A stretch of DNA of 64,000 nt from Acanthaster planci. Lineage: Eukaryota; Echinodermata; Asteroidea; Valvatida; Acanthasteridae. This document shows, piece after piece, positions 27,301-37,320 of the stretch. The DNA lies in NCBI RefSeq assembly GCF_001949145.1, contig NW_019091716.1, positions 2,898 through 66,897 of the forward strand, given 5' to 3'. Made by a program: the position numbers and the translations under genes. The notes below the pieces were generated by a model. It was not told the origin of the DNA, searched no databases, and saw nothing but the letters and a program-made list of their open reading frames with translations. The stretch's first letter is position 1. Each line of letters starts with the position of its first letter.

Positions 27301-29103
27301 CTTGCCCGAATTGGATCAACACTTTCCCAAGATTTCTTGGAATCCACGATTACTATGGTTACAACTTGGGCCTACTGCAATACACAGTCTTTTATTAGGC
27401 CAAAAAATTAGCTGTGCTATACCTCTAAAAATGGGGTCGGTAGGTTGGAAATTTTTTGGGGGGGGGTTGGGGGCAAATTTTTGTGCTGATTGAATGACAT
27501 CAATTGGGATGACAGCTTCCAAAACTGTCTCAAAAAGTGATTAACATCTGTCTTTATGTAAAAATTTCTACATTCAGCAATTCACAAGAAAATTATTGAC
27601 AATTCACACAGTGCTACTCAGGCAATCGCGATGACAAACTGGTCAACAAAGTGGATGTATTGCGTGATAAAAATGTGTAATGCATTCAGACCAGCGGGCA
27701 ATAAACCTTGCGCCACGAGCAGAACAACCTCAAATCAAACTCATGAATGCAGAAAATACATAAATAAGAGACCAAGTTCTGTGAATTAACTTGCAGAAAA
27801 GCTCTTGCAAAATCAATGTCTTTTCGACCTGCAGCCTTAGGATTGCATCCGTAACGTGTACAGCCGATGTAAAGTGGACATGACAGACTGGTTATGGTTC
27901 CTACATTTCTATTACGTATTCTTTTGCACGGGCATGGTGCGGCTGGAACCAGAGCAGCTTCGTTTAATGCAATGACCTTTAGCGCACGTTTTCGCCACTG
28001 CGACAGTGAAACGTGAATGGAAACTTGTGAAAATAACAGGTTTTTTTTCAAAAATTGCACATTTAAGTAGGGAGACATGTAGAATAAGGCATTTTAACTT
28101 GAGAAAACGTTATTGAAAAATGTTTGTGAAGACAGAAAAGACTTAAGATTTTTATTAAATCAGCTGGTCTGCCGACTTTTCTACTGGCCTCGGGCTAGTG
28201 GACCGTTAATTTTGACCCCTGCCACTGACTTCTTTCAGCTCTCATTGGAATCACCTGGTGATTCAAGGTCAACACTAACACGTGGTGTAGAGAGCACACT
28301 GGTAAGTCACCCCATATCGTCCCTCAGTTTCTTGTGCGAGACAGGTGACATACATGTACTTATAGATACATGTACTACATGTATATCCTTGGATAAGGTG
28401 TGGTAAAGAGTCAATCACAAATCTAAGTAAAACGGATGAATATGTTCAGAACTCCCATAATCCTTCAACAACAGCTCTTCAAATTCAGGCATGCAACTTT
28501 GACAAAACAAAAAATGAGGAAACTCCAATATTTCCAACATTTTGAACAGTGTTTTTCAATTCCTAATGGGACAAGTGTGAAGTTAAAAACGAGGAAATCA
28601 GCTGATCTGAGAAAAAGTTGCATGCCTGAATATTGTACAGTGTGTATTCAAGTGAAGGTCAAAGCACTCACAGAATGGTTAGAGCAGCCCTTCCCAAACC
28701 TTATACATGTATACTATGTACACATCTAAACTGTGGAAACTCAGAGCTATCTTGAAGCATAAATGGGACATCCATCTTATGGAGCTACATTTTCTCTTCC
28801 ATTACAGAGAAAGGTGAAGGCCAAAGCAATCAAGAGCATGCACAACACAAATATTGCAGCATGCTTTATATAAGCTGGTAGAGTGTCATTCGAAGTTATC
28901 AAGTTCAGTACAAGCACATGTACCTGAGAGGAATCGTTGATATTGACCTCCCTCATGGCCGAGATGGGAAGGTCCAAATCTAGGCCTAACCCCCCAGTAT
29001 CCATTTGCTGGTGGGTAGGCTGGGCCATGCGGTTCGACTGGCCCCTGCTGAACTGACGGCCAAACGGAATGAACTCATGCGGTTCACTGGCCGCTATCAT
29101 GGC
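3356..29103 (-). CDS. ANAPC1: Anaphase-promoting complex subunit 1 (APC1), N-terminal ~1,210 residues; 3' end off window
   Basis: APC1 is the largest scaffold of the APC/C, the nuclear/cytosolic ubiquitin ligase that triggers anaphase. Twenty-eight coding exons, each with phase-compatible splice sites, in order: 28924-29103, 26497-26661, 25652-25721, 24410-24504, 23525-23604, 22933-23012, 22210-22352, 19993-20246, 18539-18733, 17576-17765, 16553-16618, 15571-15705, 13756-13923, 13267-13327, 12875-13062, 12285-12353, 11680-11868, 11337-11407, 10794-10888, 10509-10657, 10341-10404, 8839-9128, 7492-7661, 6890-6967, 6184-6273, 5469-5580, 4252-4392, 3356-3405. Landmarks matching vertebrate APC1: MIAA..HEFIPFGR start (ATG 29100), PDYDEEIYI, DPSLVMTFD, RPSTPLDS, NAPGGPSTQSEW, DWEYLL, DDLRVQEVRRLLQS, and the first PC repeats (HAGFLMALGLNGHL, GLLLGLAAAK). 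Residues ~60-560 correspond to the beta-propeller. The remaining PC-repeat region lies left of 3356. One intron uses a GC donor. Confidence 0.95.
8226..8818. repeat. Diverged minisatellite, ~45-bp unit, about 14 copies
   Basis: An intron of ANAPC1 holds a degenerate tandem array. Each unit follows the pattern AACCATCAAGGGGTT-CAAGTGAGAGACTGATCTCTAAGGG, recognisable by recurring 'GTGAGANACTGATCTC-AAGGG' blocks. Units vary in length and sequence. The array ends within ~20 bp of the splice donor of exon 8839-9128. Confidence 0.8.
18539..20246 (-). other. ANAPC1: ANAPC1 exons 8-9: Ser/Pro-rich regulatory loop
   Basis: Exons 19993-20246 and 18539-18733 (about residues 272-421 of this model) encode a low-complexity segment with many Ser-Pro sites (LSPLG, SPAYRG, RPQSPAL, SRTQSPAT, LYSPASS, MSPARTG, WSPAGM). 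It ends at the conserved ELCIDH-like motif (here DLCLEHCW). It aligns in position with the vertebrate APC1 '300s' loop, an auto-inhibitory segment whose mitotic phosphorylation allows CDC20 loading. The loop identity is by position and composition; phosphorylation is inference. Confidence 0.75.
21191..21312. repeat. Perfect 61-bp tandem duplication containing AGAGGGCGCTAT
   Basis: Two identical 61-bp units (21191-21251 and 21252-21312) lie in an ANAPC1 intron. Each starts with AGAGGGCGCTATGCAAAC and ends TTAGCAACAG. The absence of differences points to a recent duplication. AGAGGGCGCT resembles the CTCF core, but that is only a word match. Confidence 0.85.
24341..24374. repeat. Short direct repeat, ~17-bp unit x2
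   Basis: TTCCAATACTCATTTGA occurs twice back to back in an ANAPC1 intron, a few tens of bases downstream (in gene sense) of exon 24410-24504. Simple slippage-type duplication; no function suggested. Confidence 0.6.
24665..25098. mobile_element. Possible small DNA-transposon insertion (weak)
   Basis: A CpG-richer patch (CGCATATCCGCATCG, GTCGCGCGCGCC) inside an AT-rich intron is bounded by ATAGAGGGAT on the left and ATCCCTCTAT on the right, a 10-bp inverted repeat. The length is about 430 bp. No transposase and no clear target-site duplication are visible. The inverted repeat is short enough to be chance. Confidence 0.3.
27184..28221. mobile_element. Non-autonomous inverted-repeat DNA transposon, ~1.04 kb, hAT-like ends
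   Basis: The left end CAGGGGTTGAAATTAAC and the right end TTAATTTTGACCCCTG form imperfect inverted repeats within the first coding intron of ANAPC1 (26662-28923). CAGGGGT ends are common in hAT elements. Both outer flanks show CACT, less than the 8-bp duplication expected of hAT. The interior has no coding potential. The element call is inference from the termini. Confidence 0.5.
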
Positions 29104-29289
29104 CTAAACAAAAGGAAACAGAAATGCAGTTTCAGTATCATGGCCTTCATTACTACATGTACATGTATATGTACATATACACTGCCTGGTACCGGGGATG
29201 CATTTTGTGCATGGGATATCAAGGAGAACTGACCAGTGGTTGACAAATGATCGTCTCTCAAATCTTGGTTCGACCATTTTGGAGGTGAT

Positions 29290-29329
29290 CTGTAGCTGTG
29301 ACAGATCTGGCAATCTGTCACAGCTACAG
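29290..29329. repeat. Perfect hairpin, 17-bp arms with 6-nt loop
   Basis: CTGTAGCTGTGACAGAT is followed by the loop CTGGCA and then its exact reverse complement ATCTGTCACAGCTACAG. It lies just upstream (in gene sense) of the first coding exon of ANAPC1, in the 5' intron. It could be a small foldback element or a structured intronic RNA; the perfect pairing suggests youth or selection. Confidence 0.85.
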
Positions 29330-29789
29330 GGCACGTCACCAGTCCCAATGGCATCAGCTTACAGGTACATGTAAAGACAGTTGCACAATGAAAACAAGTA
29401 CAGATGCCATACTCCCACCACTGAAAATGGTCTAACCAAGATGCGCAGCAAGCTTGGCCACTGGCCAGCCCAATGCATGTGCAATGTGATAAACACAAAG
29501 AGCATGAATGGTAAAATCGTCGGGTGGAAGTGAACGACTGGTGAGTAAAAATCTCAGTTTTTCTAAAAAAATTGTTTCCTGCTCTGAAACCCTTGTTACA
29601 CCCTTTTTAAAAGCTGTAGCCTACAGATACCTCAAGTTTGCTGTCACAGGAAAATGTAATAAAAAAACACTTTTCAAGCTGTGATCATTCACCCCAAAAA
29701 TTATCTAGATTAACCCTCGGCATTACAACTCCATGTTAACTACACTGGTTCAGAGTAATGTGGACACATGACAGTGGTGACTTTGAGTT

Positions 29790-30145
29790 TTCGAAGTAGG
29801 CCTAGCCTAGATTCAGGGCAATCTTGTGTCTTAGAAAAGTTTATTGTACTAGGCTACTAGTACTAGGTAGGGCCTACTACTACCAGGCCTAACGTTAGGC
29901 CTAAGCCTAGGCCTACTCCATCCTGAAAATGGTTTGCCTTTTGACATGTTTGAATTCAAAATCCAGATAATCAACTTGGGAGTGCATAGGCCTACAGTGA
30001 ATTTGCGCAAGAGTCATGTGGGTGCTCTGAAATTGCCTGTAGCGCCAGGGACAGGCATGGCAGGGACCGATTCGTCATAGTCAAACAGGCCTACATGATA
30101 CATCCATGACCTAACTCCCCTCCTCCCAAAAAAGCCGAACGTTAG
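29790..30145. repeat. Cluster of palindromic AGGCCTA words
   Basis: At least ten close variants of TAGGCCTA/GGCCTA occur in ~350 bp (for example CCTAGGCCTAC, GTTAGGCCTAAGCCTAGG near 29889-29915), just inside the presumed ANAPC1 5' region. The word is palindromic. It may be a degenerate simple repeat. Confidence 0.6.
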
Positions 30146-30480
30146 GCCCACGAGCTCCATGACTACCAGGCAAAATTTTCAGGACACCTTGCTTCCTGTA
30201 TGTTCCTCCAATGCTGCAGCGGTAGAGGAATCAAAAGGCTAAGCAGAATACTGACAGACAATGACAGACATTGAACTTTGTTGGACCGACTTCCCAACAG
30301 CCACCGAAAATTTGCTGATCGCCGAAGGCGCAGTAGTAGTATAGTAGTAGACGTCAAATTCCCGCGGCGAATCGAGGCAGACTGGTTGCCGGACATCCCG
30401 ATGCTGTTCAGTAATGGGAACATTTGAGGCGGAAACTAGTTTGGACTCAGGGGTGCATTCTCCCAAGTAGTTGTATTTCT

Positions 30481-32339
30481 GCGCGCGAGCTCATTATTAT
30501 TTTGTGATCCCACGAGTTTTCACAATAAGACATACAAAACCAGAAGCCATCATCAGAAATATTTCTATAAATCTCGAATTTGGGACTGATAGTTTCCAGT
30601 TCGGGGTATTTTTTTCATAAAAAGCCCCAAATTGCGGGCCTATTTTGGATAGAGGCGGGTGGCTACATTCAGAAATGAGCGCCTAGTTTTACTGCTGTTT
30701 AGGGGGTATCTTCCTTGAAAGGCGAATAAAATTTTTTTTGTTGCTAGCCCCCATGAAATTGCAACGAAAAGTGATTTTCTGGCCATAATCTTGAATTTCC
30801 AGTAAAAAAACCGGAAGCCAACCTCTTCACGAGGGTCAACAGGAGGCGCTATTTCGGTCCGAGTTTGCACTGTTTTCTATGGGTGCGTATTTTGTGTAGT
30901 GCAACCTCAAGCGAATTCCGCGCAGACGAATTGTAGTAGACTAGCTTCCAGTCCTTTTTGCACTCCGAAGGTGTATGTGAAATTATGGGAGGGCGGTTGC
31001 GCTGTGGGTGGCCGCGGCCAAGACGTTACTAATACATGTAATTAATATCTGTGTTTACGCAGTTAATTTGCCTGTCAACAGAGGGCGCTTTGTGACGGCA
31101 GATTGTGCAAGAATATCGTGCGCATAGGGGTGCAGACCTGTAATTCAAGTGAGAATTTCTGGCCAGCTCAATTAGCATTAAAAGTGCCACCCCACAGTAT
31201 ATTTTGAAAAAGGAGATTGTTTGGCCCCCAAAATGGTGAGATTGTTTAAATCGTTGCCGGGATCAACTCCCTGGGTCTTTGAGCTTTCATATATGATGAG
31301 AGCAGAATGGCTAAAACTACGGTTGAAAAATGGTCCTAAGTGCCGAAAAAGTTGAGGGTTGCCACTTAAAAAATGGCTGCAATCAGACTTCGGAAAAAAA
31401 TCACTTTTTGGAGGTGATTTTGTTTTGTGGGAATAATTAAAAATGTAATTGGTTAATCTACAAAAAATTGAAAAGAAATTGAGAGATCAGTGACCAGACA
31501 AGAATTTCATTTGTGTTTCAGAAATTTCAGGGATGTTGCTATCCATGTTATTGGGCCCTGAACAGAGCTGATTTTACACTGCTTTCAATGGGGCTTGAAT
31601 TAGTGGACTGTACCCATAGGCTGAGTTCGGGCGGCTTGTTCCTGTATGTTCACGAACAGCTTCATTTGTTGTTCGTGGGTCGGCTGCTCGAACGCCGGGA
31701 ACAAATTTAAACAACCGATTATCGCCGGTAGTTAGTAACAAGCAACTGGCGGCGTCCATGTAGGCTAGGTTATTCGAGAGTTAATGTTTGGATGGGCTGA
31801 ATTCTTTTCTACATAAACAGGAACATTCATGTCTGTGTTACGGAAAATAATTACATGTAATGTTAATTTTGCAAAACTTCCCATGGTCTATGGCTTTGGA
31901 AGCCATCTCTCTATACTTTTGCAGCTGTTCAAAAACCAAAATCTCACGAGTTTTCCGTGTGTTCCTGTAAACACTGACGAGGAGGTGGTGTGTGATCCTT
32001 TTTCGGAACAGTGTTCTTGAGTTGTGTTCCCGCCGTTCGAGCGCGAGAACAAGAAACCCGTGTCAAGAATAGGCCGCCCGAACCCGACCAAAGCTACAGC
32101 GAATACAGACCTCGTCCGTCACACAGCACCCTCTGTTTACTGGCGAATTTACTGCGTTAAAGCTTTCACAGAATAGTAACGTCTTTGAACCAAGACTACC
32201 TTTTAGGCAGCGCACTACGAATGTCCGTAGAAGCGCGTACCTTTTAATTTTCGAATCTGCGTACATGTATTTCTATTTTACCTACGCCAGAAAACTGGGA
32301 GACTTCAAAGAGTCGAGCGTTTCCGCGCATATTTTTGTA
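30481..32339. other. Intergenic sequence, no gene seen
   Basis: Short chance frames only. Contains GC-richer patches and AGAGGGCGCT at ~31080, but no splice-consistent exon or recognisable protein match on either strand. Confidence 0.5.
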
Positions 32340-32515
32340 AATACGGGCGATTCACAATAGTGCGCCTCCAAGAGTTTGAAACGCGTTGGCCAATCACAAC
32401 ACACAAAATTTGTCGACCCTTTCCAAATGCGCATTGGGTCGATAGAGTTCGTGCATTGTGATTGGCCCACGAGTTGCAAAATCTTGAAGGCGCACTATTG
32501 TGAAACGCCCGTATT
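32340..32515. mobile_element. Foldback/MITE element with ~60-bp terminal inverted repeats
   Basis: The left arm starts AATACGGGCGATTCACAATA and the right arm ends TATTGTGAAACGCCCGTATT. The two arms pair over about 60 bp with a handful of mismatches, and the centre is also palindromic (TCGACCC ... GGGTCGA). If the ends are read as CGGGCG...CGCCCG, the element is flanked by TA on both sides, as expected of Tc1/mariner insertions. It has no coding capacity. The family is inferred from the TA flanks only. Confidence 0.8.
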
Positions 32516-34283
32516 GAACGATGACCGTCAAAAGTAGCGTGACTTAAAATCCTCTGTGGGGGAAGCTCCGTTAATAGTGTTATTCGATTAAACAATTACA
32601 AAAAAAAACCTGGTGGCTATGCAGCCGTGGATCCAGAAGGGGATCGGGGGTCGGCCCCTCCTGGCCTCCCGGGAGCTATTTCAGGAAATAGCTGTTGTGT
32701 TCCTCAAATTTATTTCGTTTACCATCCCTTTTCGGAACCCTCCCCATTGGGTTTGAACACCAATCGACTTTCGGTAGTTTATTAAAATATATCGACTCTG
32801 TACATACGTGATACACAATAATTCCACCACCACCCAATAATTTTTGTCTGGTTATTACCTTTTGCTGATTTCAAATTGGACAATTGAGCTCTATTGATTA
32901 CTTGTCCAACACTTGAAGAAATTTGTTATTGTGACGTTATTAGGTGGCTTGAAGACCTCAAGCTAGCTATGGAAGGCCTTAAAAAGCATAGGTGTACCGG
33001 CCGGGCAAATGTCAAATCCTTCAAGTTTCTGGAAAAATATTAATAGTGCGCACATTTATTTCAACATCACCCTACAAAAACACATAGGTACTACGTTGCT
33101 ATAATTAAAGACAACAATTCACGTATCTCGATTCAAAATGCATTTAAACAATTTAACTGAGTAAAAAGATGCAAAAAGTCCCTCCCAGCCTCAGAATCCA
33201 CGATCCTATCCGCAGCAGCAAGTCCCGATCCACCTCCACAAAGCCAGCCTTGCCCTACTCCGCCACCTCATCAGTACCACTAGGTCCACCCTGGCCTCAC
33301 TGGACAAGCAGATCTCCACCACCCATGACCAGCTCCAATCCAGCATTTCTGCAGCTGATGACTACAAGGTTCAGGAGCTCACCTCATCTTCCAGCAACCA
33401 TGCTTTCAAGGTATCCCGCAACAATCAAGTCAATAAATTTCTCAAGATCTAAAAGCACAAGGCCCGCAGCAGTTCCAGCCCCACCCCCATCCAGGCAATG
33501 GCATCTCCTATATCCCTACGCCTACAGCCCTTGACCCCACCCATGGGATCTTCTATATCCCTACGCTTCCAACTCTCCAGCCCTATGAAATGTTCTTTAT
33601 CTTCCAACAGGTACAAAACCAAGCCCCATCTCCGCTCCAAGGAATCTTTCACCAGCCACACCGTGGTCAACATGAGTCAGCCCGCCCTCTCCGCAGACGA
33701 GACCAAAGTTCTGTCAGAAGCATGAACTTTGCCCTAGTTCCCCAATCATCGCCCATTGAAGACATCATCCAGCACACCGAACCAATCCTCCGCCACCTTG
33801 ACAAGTCCGCAGCTAATGAGATCCGCCTGCAGGTCCATCAAGCCCTTCGAAAACACAAGCCAACCAAACCTAACATCTCAAAGCTGGAACAGGCAGCCAT
33901 CAATTCACTGCGTCAGGACAAGGCCATCCACATCCTCCACGCAATAAGGGCAATGCCACCGTCGTCATGGACAAGACAGAGTACGACCGCAAAGTGGCGG
34001 ACTCCTCAACTCAGCCTTCTACCGAGAACTCCGAAAAGATCCCACACCGTCCATCGAGAGGAGGCTGCAACAAAAACTCCTCTCCCTCCAGCGCACGGGT
34101 ACATCACCCAGTCCCTTTACAGATGCCACCACCATCGCCAAGGACAGACTTGCAGCAGACCCTGCCTTCAAGGACCGCACAGACCTCACTCCAGAACAGC
34201 TGCACGACCTGCTCCTCACCTGTGTCAACTCATCGAGCTTCCGCTGGCGGGACAAATTCTTCGAACAGTCAGCTGGAACCTCC

Positions 34284-34826
34284 ATGGGATCTCCTATATC
34301 CCCGGTTCTGGCGGGCATGTTCATGGAGGAATTTGAGCAACCTGCCATCAACACATCAGACCACAGACCCAAAGTTTGGCTCCGATTTGTGGAAGACATT
34401 TTAGTCATCTGGCAGCATGGGCAGGACAACCTCCGACTCTCTCTGGAACACCTCAACGGGCTTCACAGCAGCATCCAGTTCACCATGGAACAAGATCCTA
34501 ATGGCAACATTTCGTTTCTTGATGTTCAGGTGACCAGAAAGGAGGACGGCAGCCTAGCCCGCACGGTCTACCGCCAGCCCACCCATACGGAAAGATACCA
34601 CCACAACACGTCCTTCCACCACCCCAAGATCAAGTCGTCTGTCAACTGGGCCCTTGTTGGCATCTGCTACAAAGAATTCCTCGGCCAAGAACTCCACCAC
34701 ATCTCCGCAGCACTGCAACGTAACGGCTACAAGCGAAGCCAAGTCAAGACCCATGATCCCAGATCCACGCCCGGCCAAAGGGTCTCCTATAGGCCCTACC
34801 CAAAGCCAACGAGTAAGGGCCCCTAG
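34284..34826 (+). pseudogene. Penelope-like reverse transcriptase core fragment
   Basis: Motifs seen: MGSPISPVLAGMFMEEFE (the conserved GSPISP block), then RFVEDILVIW at the position of the catalytic YxDD box, then ISFLDVQVTRKEDGS and TVYRQPTHTERYHH, all hallmarks of this RT family. The catalytic box reads F-V-E-D, so the first Asp of the DD pair is Glu. The upstream coding part (RWRDKFFEQSAGTS) is in the same frame from about 34225. Confidence 0.85.
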
Positions 34827-35001
34827 TTCCATCTCCCTCCCCTACTTAGGCAGTACTTCCAACCATATCGAGCGCATTCTCCACAAGCACGGTATTCGGG
34901 TTTTCCACACAGCCCCACTGCAGTTGCACAACCTGCTCACCTCGCACAAGGACCGGCAGGACCCCCAGCGCAGACCAGGGGTGTACAGAATTCCTTGCTA
35001 A

Positions 35002-35340
35002 TGTGGCAAAGTGTACATCGGTGAGACGGGCAGGGACATCCCTACCCGAATCAACGAGCACAAAGCTCATGGCAGGAAGGGAGAGCTTGAAAAGTCGTCA
35101 ATAATCAAGCACGCCCGCACTGAAGACCACCAGATCAACTGGAGCCAAGCTGAACTCATCACCAGCATCGAACAATGGTATCCCCGCCGCATCAGAGAGG
35201 CCATAGAAATCATCAAGCGTGACACAGTTCCCCAAGACATCGGCTTTAGCATTAGCGATATCTGGCGCCCATCCTCACATCCCAGTCCAATGGGTCTCCT
35301 GTACTCTATGACTCCCCAGTTAAGTTCCCTCTTTAGTTAA
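35002..35340 (+). pseudogene. GIY-YIG endonuclease domain of the Penelope-like element
   Basis: The segment reads CGKVYIGETGRDIPTRINEH and continues to SSIIKHARTEDHQINW, the GIY-YIG pattern (VYIG, R, H, E/N residues) used by Penelope-like elements to nick target DNA. It is separated from the upstream coding part by a TAA at 34999-35001, in place of the residue before CGK. It terminates at TAA 35338-35340. Confidence 0.85.
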
Positions 35341-35720
35341 CCTATGAGTCTTCTCTACCCTTGGCACCCAGCTGTTCACTCTCCCACTGCAAACCCCAAC
35401 TGACACACTTGAGTAAGCAAACACTCACCTCAAGCAGTACCAGGATCCATCGCAGCATCCATTGTTCCCGCCTTCACTGTTCCCGCCTCAACGCTTCACC
35501 GAGCTAATCCCTACATCTGGATCCCTCTTTACACCATATAAGCTCCACTCCCAGTCCAAGAGGACGGACAGAGTACATGGTTCGAAACATCAAGTTATTC
35601 TCCGGTTCACAGACCACACATACTCAAGAAAGAGATTGATCCATGGTGTAACCGCATTCGTTTTACTCATATACTTCTTTCACCATGAGAAACTTTCAAG
35701 TCAATTAAATTATTACACAG
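35341..35720 (+). mobile_element. Probable 3' untranslated part of the Penelope-like element
   Basis: Non-coding sequence follows the GIY-YIG stop, with CCAAGAGGACGG...TTCGAAACATC near 35558-35592 and a tail ending around TTTCACCATGAGAAAC (35678-35695). A similar but diverged tail occurs near 40.46-40.55 kb. The exact 3' end is not established. Confidence 0.45.
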
Positions 35721-35759
35721 AACAATTAATATTAACAGTTGAGCACAAAAACGGAGGCA

Positions 35760-36250
35760 ACATCTAGGACAAGGACTATACAAACATTAGATATACAGGA
35801 ATGAGGCAACCTTAGCGTAGGGTGCAACGTCAGACAGTTGACGTTCCGCTTCAGCGACGTAAAATTCATTACACCAGACCACCGTAACTTGTGGCTCTGT
35901 TTTGTAACTTCAGGTTTGTTTACCAATGGATGTAGCCCTACCCCATGTAATAATGGAATAGTTCAAATACGGAAGAACAAAGGAATTATACAGGGAAAGC
36001 AAAATACTGCTCGGTAAATAAAACTTCAAGCGATTCATTATGCCAATATTTTTTTGAAACTTTACTTGCTACATCAATACAGTGGTCCTTCGAATTTAAG
36101 TGCTCGTCAATAATGACGCCTAATAATCGAGTGAATTTTGATTGTTTGAGGTTTGTACCATTGGCAGCAATTTGAATGGTTTGCGTATACCTCATCTGAT
36201 TTCCACAGAATATTGTAGCGGTACTAGCCTCTGACAACTGCACGGGTCGG
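35760..36250 (-). pseudogene. Non-LTR retrotransposon reverse transcriptase, C-terminal fragment
   Basis: On the minus strand the sequence encodes SKFTRLLGVIIDEHLNSKDH (36062-36140 region), the motif following the RT thumb in Jockey/CR1-type LINEs. Further on (35930-35985) it reads LYNSFVLPYLNYSIITWGR, the typical conserved tail. The two motifs are in different frames and followed by stops, so the copy is dead. It abuts the Penelope-like remnant. Confidence 0.75.
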
Positions 36251-36289
36251 TCTCGACCGATAGCGGTGAGCGGCCTGACCTCCACGGCC

Positions 36290-37320
36290 CGAGACGCAGA
36301 TCCGTTTTGGCGGAAGTCTACCGCCAGGCCCGTAGCTCACCACTGCCAAAACACACTCACACACCCTCGCACCACACGGGACTAACAGACGGGGGACCAC
36401 CGGGGAAGAAATGGGGGCGGACACCAGTTTGTGCCTACCCTTTGCTTTGATGCTTTATTCTCCTATAGGCGCACAGTGCTTCACCTACGTGCGGGACTAT
36501 TCACTGATCACAAAATTATAGGTGCCAGGATTTATTAACAATCACAAATCAAGCTCACACAAATTGTGAGGCTCCCCTACTGCGACTACTTAAATAAATG
36601 TAATTGACAGGACGATTAAAAAGTACACTTTATCTCTGATCAGAACCCCTCACCGCACTTGGTGGCAGCTGCAGCAGGGAGTTACTTTCCAACTCAACAC
36701 GGTGACTGTCGCAGCGGGAAGAGAGCGACTCTTAGCACGCGGTCGCTTATATACACGCCAGCGCGCACAACGTTGCTAAGCAACAAACGCTTGAAAGCGC
36801 ACCAGTGGGCTATGCATTGCGTTACAATATCATGTAATTTGATTTAAGTCAATTTGTGCATAGCTTATTGGCTAAAAGCCACCTATTTATATTGACACAT
36901 TTATATTGACATTCGCGACAAAGTTTGCTACTAGTAAATTTATTCATGACATGTGAAAAAATAATTAACGACGTGGCAGAAATATTTACAAGTGGTAGTG
37001 AAAAATATTCGTGACTAGTCGTGTATAAATTCACGACGTCGCCAAAAAAAAAAAAAAAAAATCACGACTAGTTTTATGTCTCGTCAGGGCCACCATAGTA
37101 TGCTTGTGTTGATGGCAAAGCTGGGTTTGCTCGTCTCCACCGTCTGGCCCTGTGTTAGTCCTGGGGCGGGAAGGGGTAGTCACAGATGGCAGGCAGGTGG
37201 GAATTTCAATGATTGGTTAATACCGTAACAATCAGGAATTTAAAGTGATACGTGCGGATGGACTTTTGTGCTGCAGTTGCCTTCTGACTGCCCTATTAGC
37301 TTTTACTTGGACTCGAAGTT
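36290..37320. promoter_or_regulatory. Intergenic/promoter region upstream of the dehydrogenase gene
   Basis: No recognisable coding sequence. A GC-rich block (36240-36430) is followed by a TATA-like word (TTATATACAC at ~36747) in a CpG-containing context, and an oligo(A) run at ~37045-37062. The core promoter of the plus-strand gene may lie here, but the TATA assignment is tentative. Confidence 0.35.

Larger units (their letters stand above)
29104..30480 (-). promoter_or_regulatory. ANAPC1 5' region: 5' intron and unresolved non-coding first exon/promoter
   Basis: The first coding exon opens directly after a splice acceptor (TTTGTTTAG then GCCATG), so at least one untranslated exon must lie further right. 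A switch from AT-rich intron to mixed, CpG-containing sequence occurs around 30.15-30.5 kb. I could not choose a donor or transcription start with confidence. Confidence 0.4.
33170..35340 (+). pseudogene. Penelope-like retroelement ORF, decayed (RT + GIY-YIG)
   Basis: Penelope-like elements encode an N-terminal domain, a telomerase-related reverse transcriptase and a C-terminal GIY-YIG nuclease. Here the N-terminal part (33.2-33.97 kb) shows SQPALSADETKVLSEAMNFA-type and AINSLRQDKAIHIL motifs. The RT core lies at about 34.25-34.83 kb and the nuclease at 35.0-35.3 kb. The frame is broken by TAA at 33450-33452, by TAA at 34999-35001 just before the nuclease, and by frameshifts around 33.95-34.02 kb and 34.8 kb. 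It sits between ANAPC1 and the dehydrogenase gene. The family assignment is secure from domain order. The element is non-autonomous as it stands. Confidence 0.88.

Noticed and set aside
29097-29498. Cys-rich 133-codon minus ORF near the ANAPC1 start.
   Set aside because: It lies in the intron upstream of the first coding exon, overlaps the hairpin and a TACATG run, and its composition comes from the repeats.
30163-30423. 86-codon minus ORF as an N-terminal coding exon of ANAPC1.
   Set aside because: No donor joins it in frame to the coding exon at 29103, and its sequence does not resemble APC1 N-termini; more likely 5' UTR/promoter.
33590-34336. 248-codon plus-strand ORF in the Penelope-like region as an intact host gene.
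   Set aside because: Its N-terminal half matches the Penelope-like frame, but the rest runs out of frame through the RT region; it is a frameshift artefact.
35555-35600. Hammerhead ribozyme in the Penelope-like 3' region (TCCAAGAGGAC stem and CGAAAC).
   Set aside because: Penelope-like elements often carry hammerheads, but the conserved CTGATGA core is missing before the stem, so the catalytic fold is not supported.
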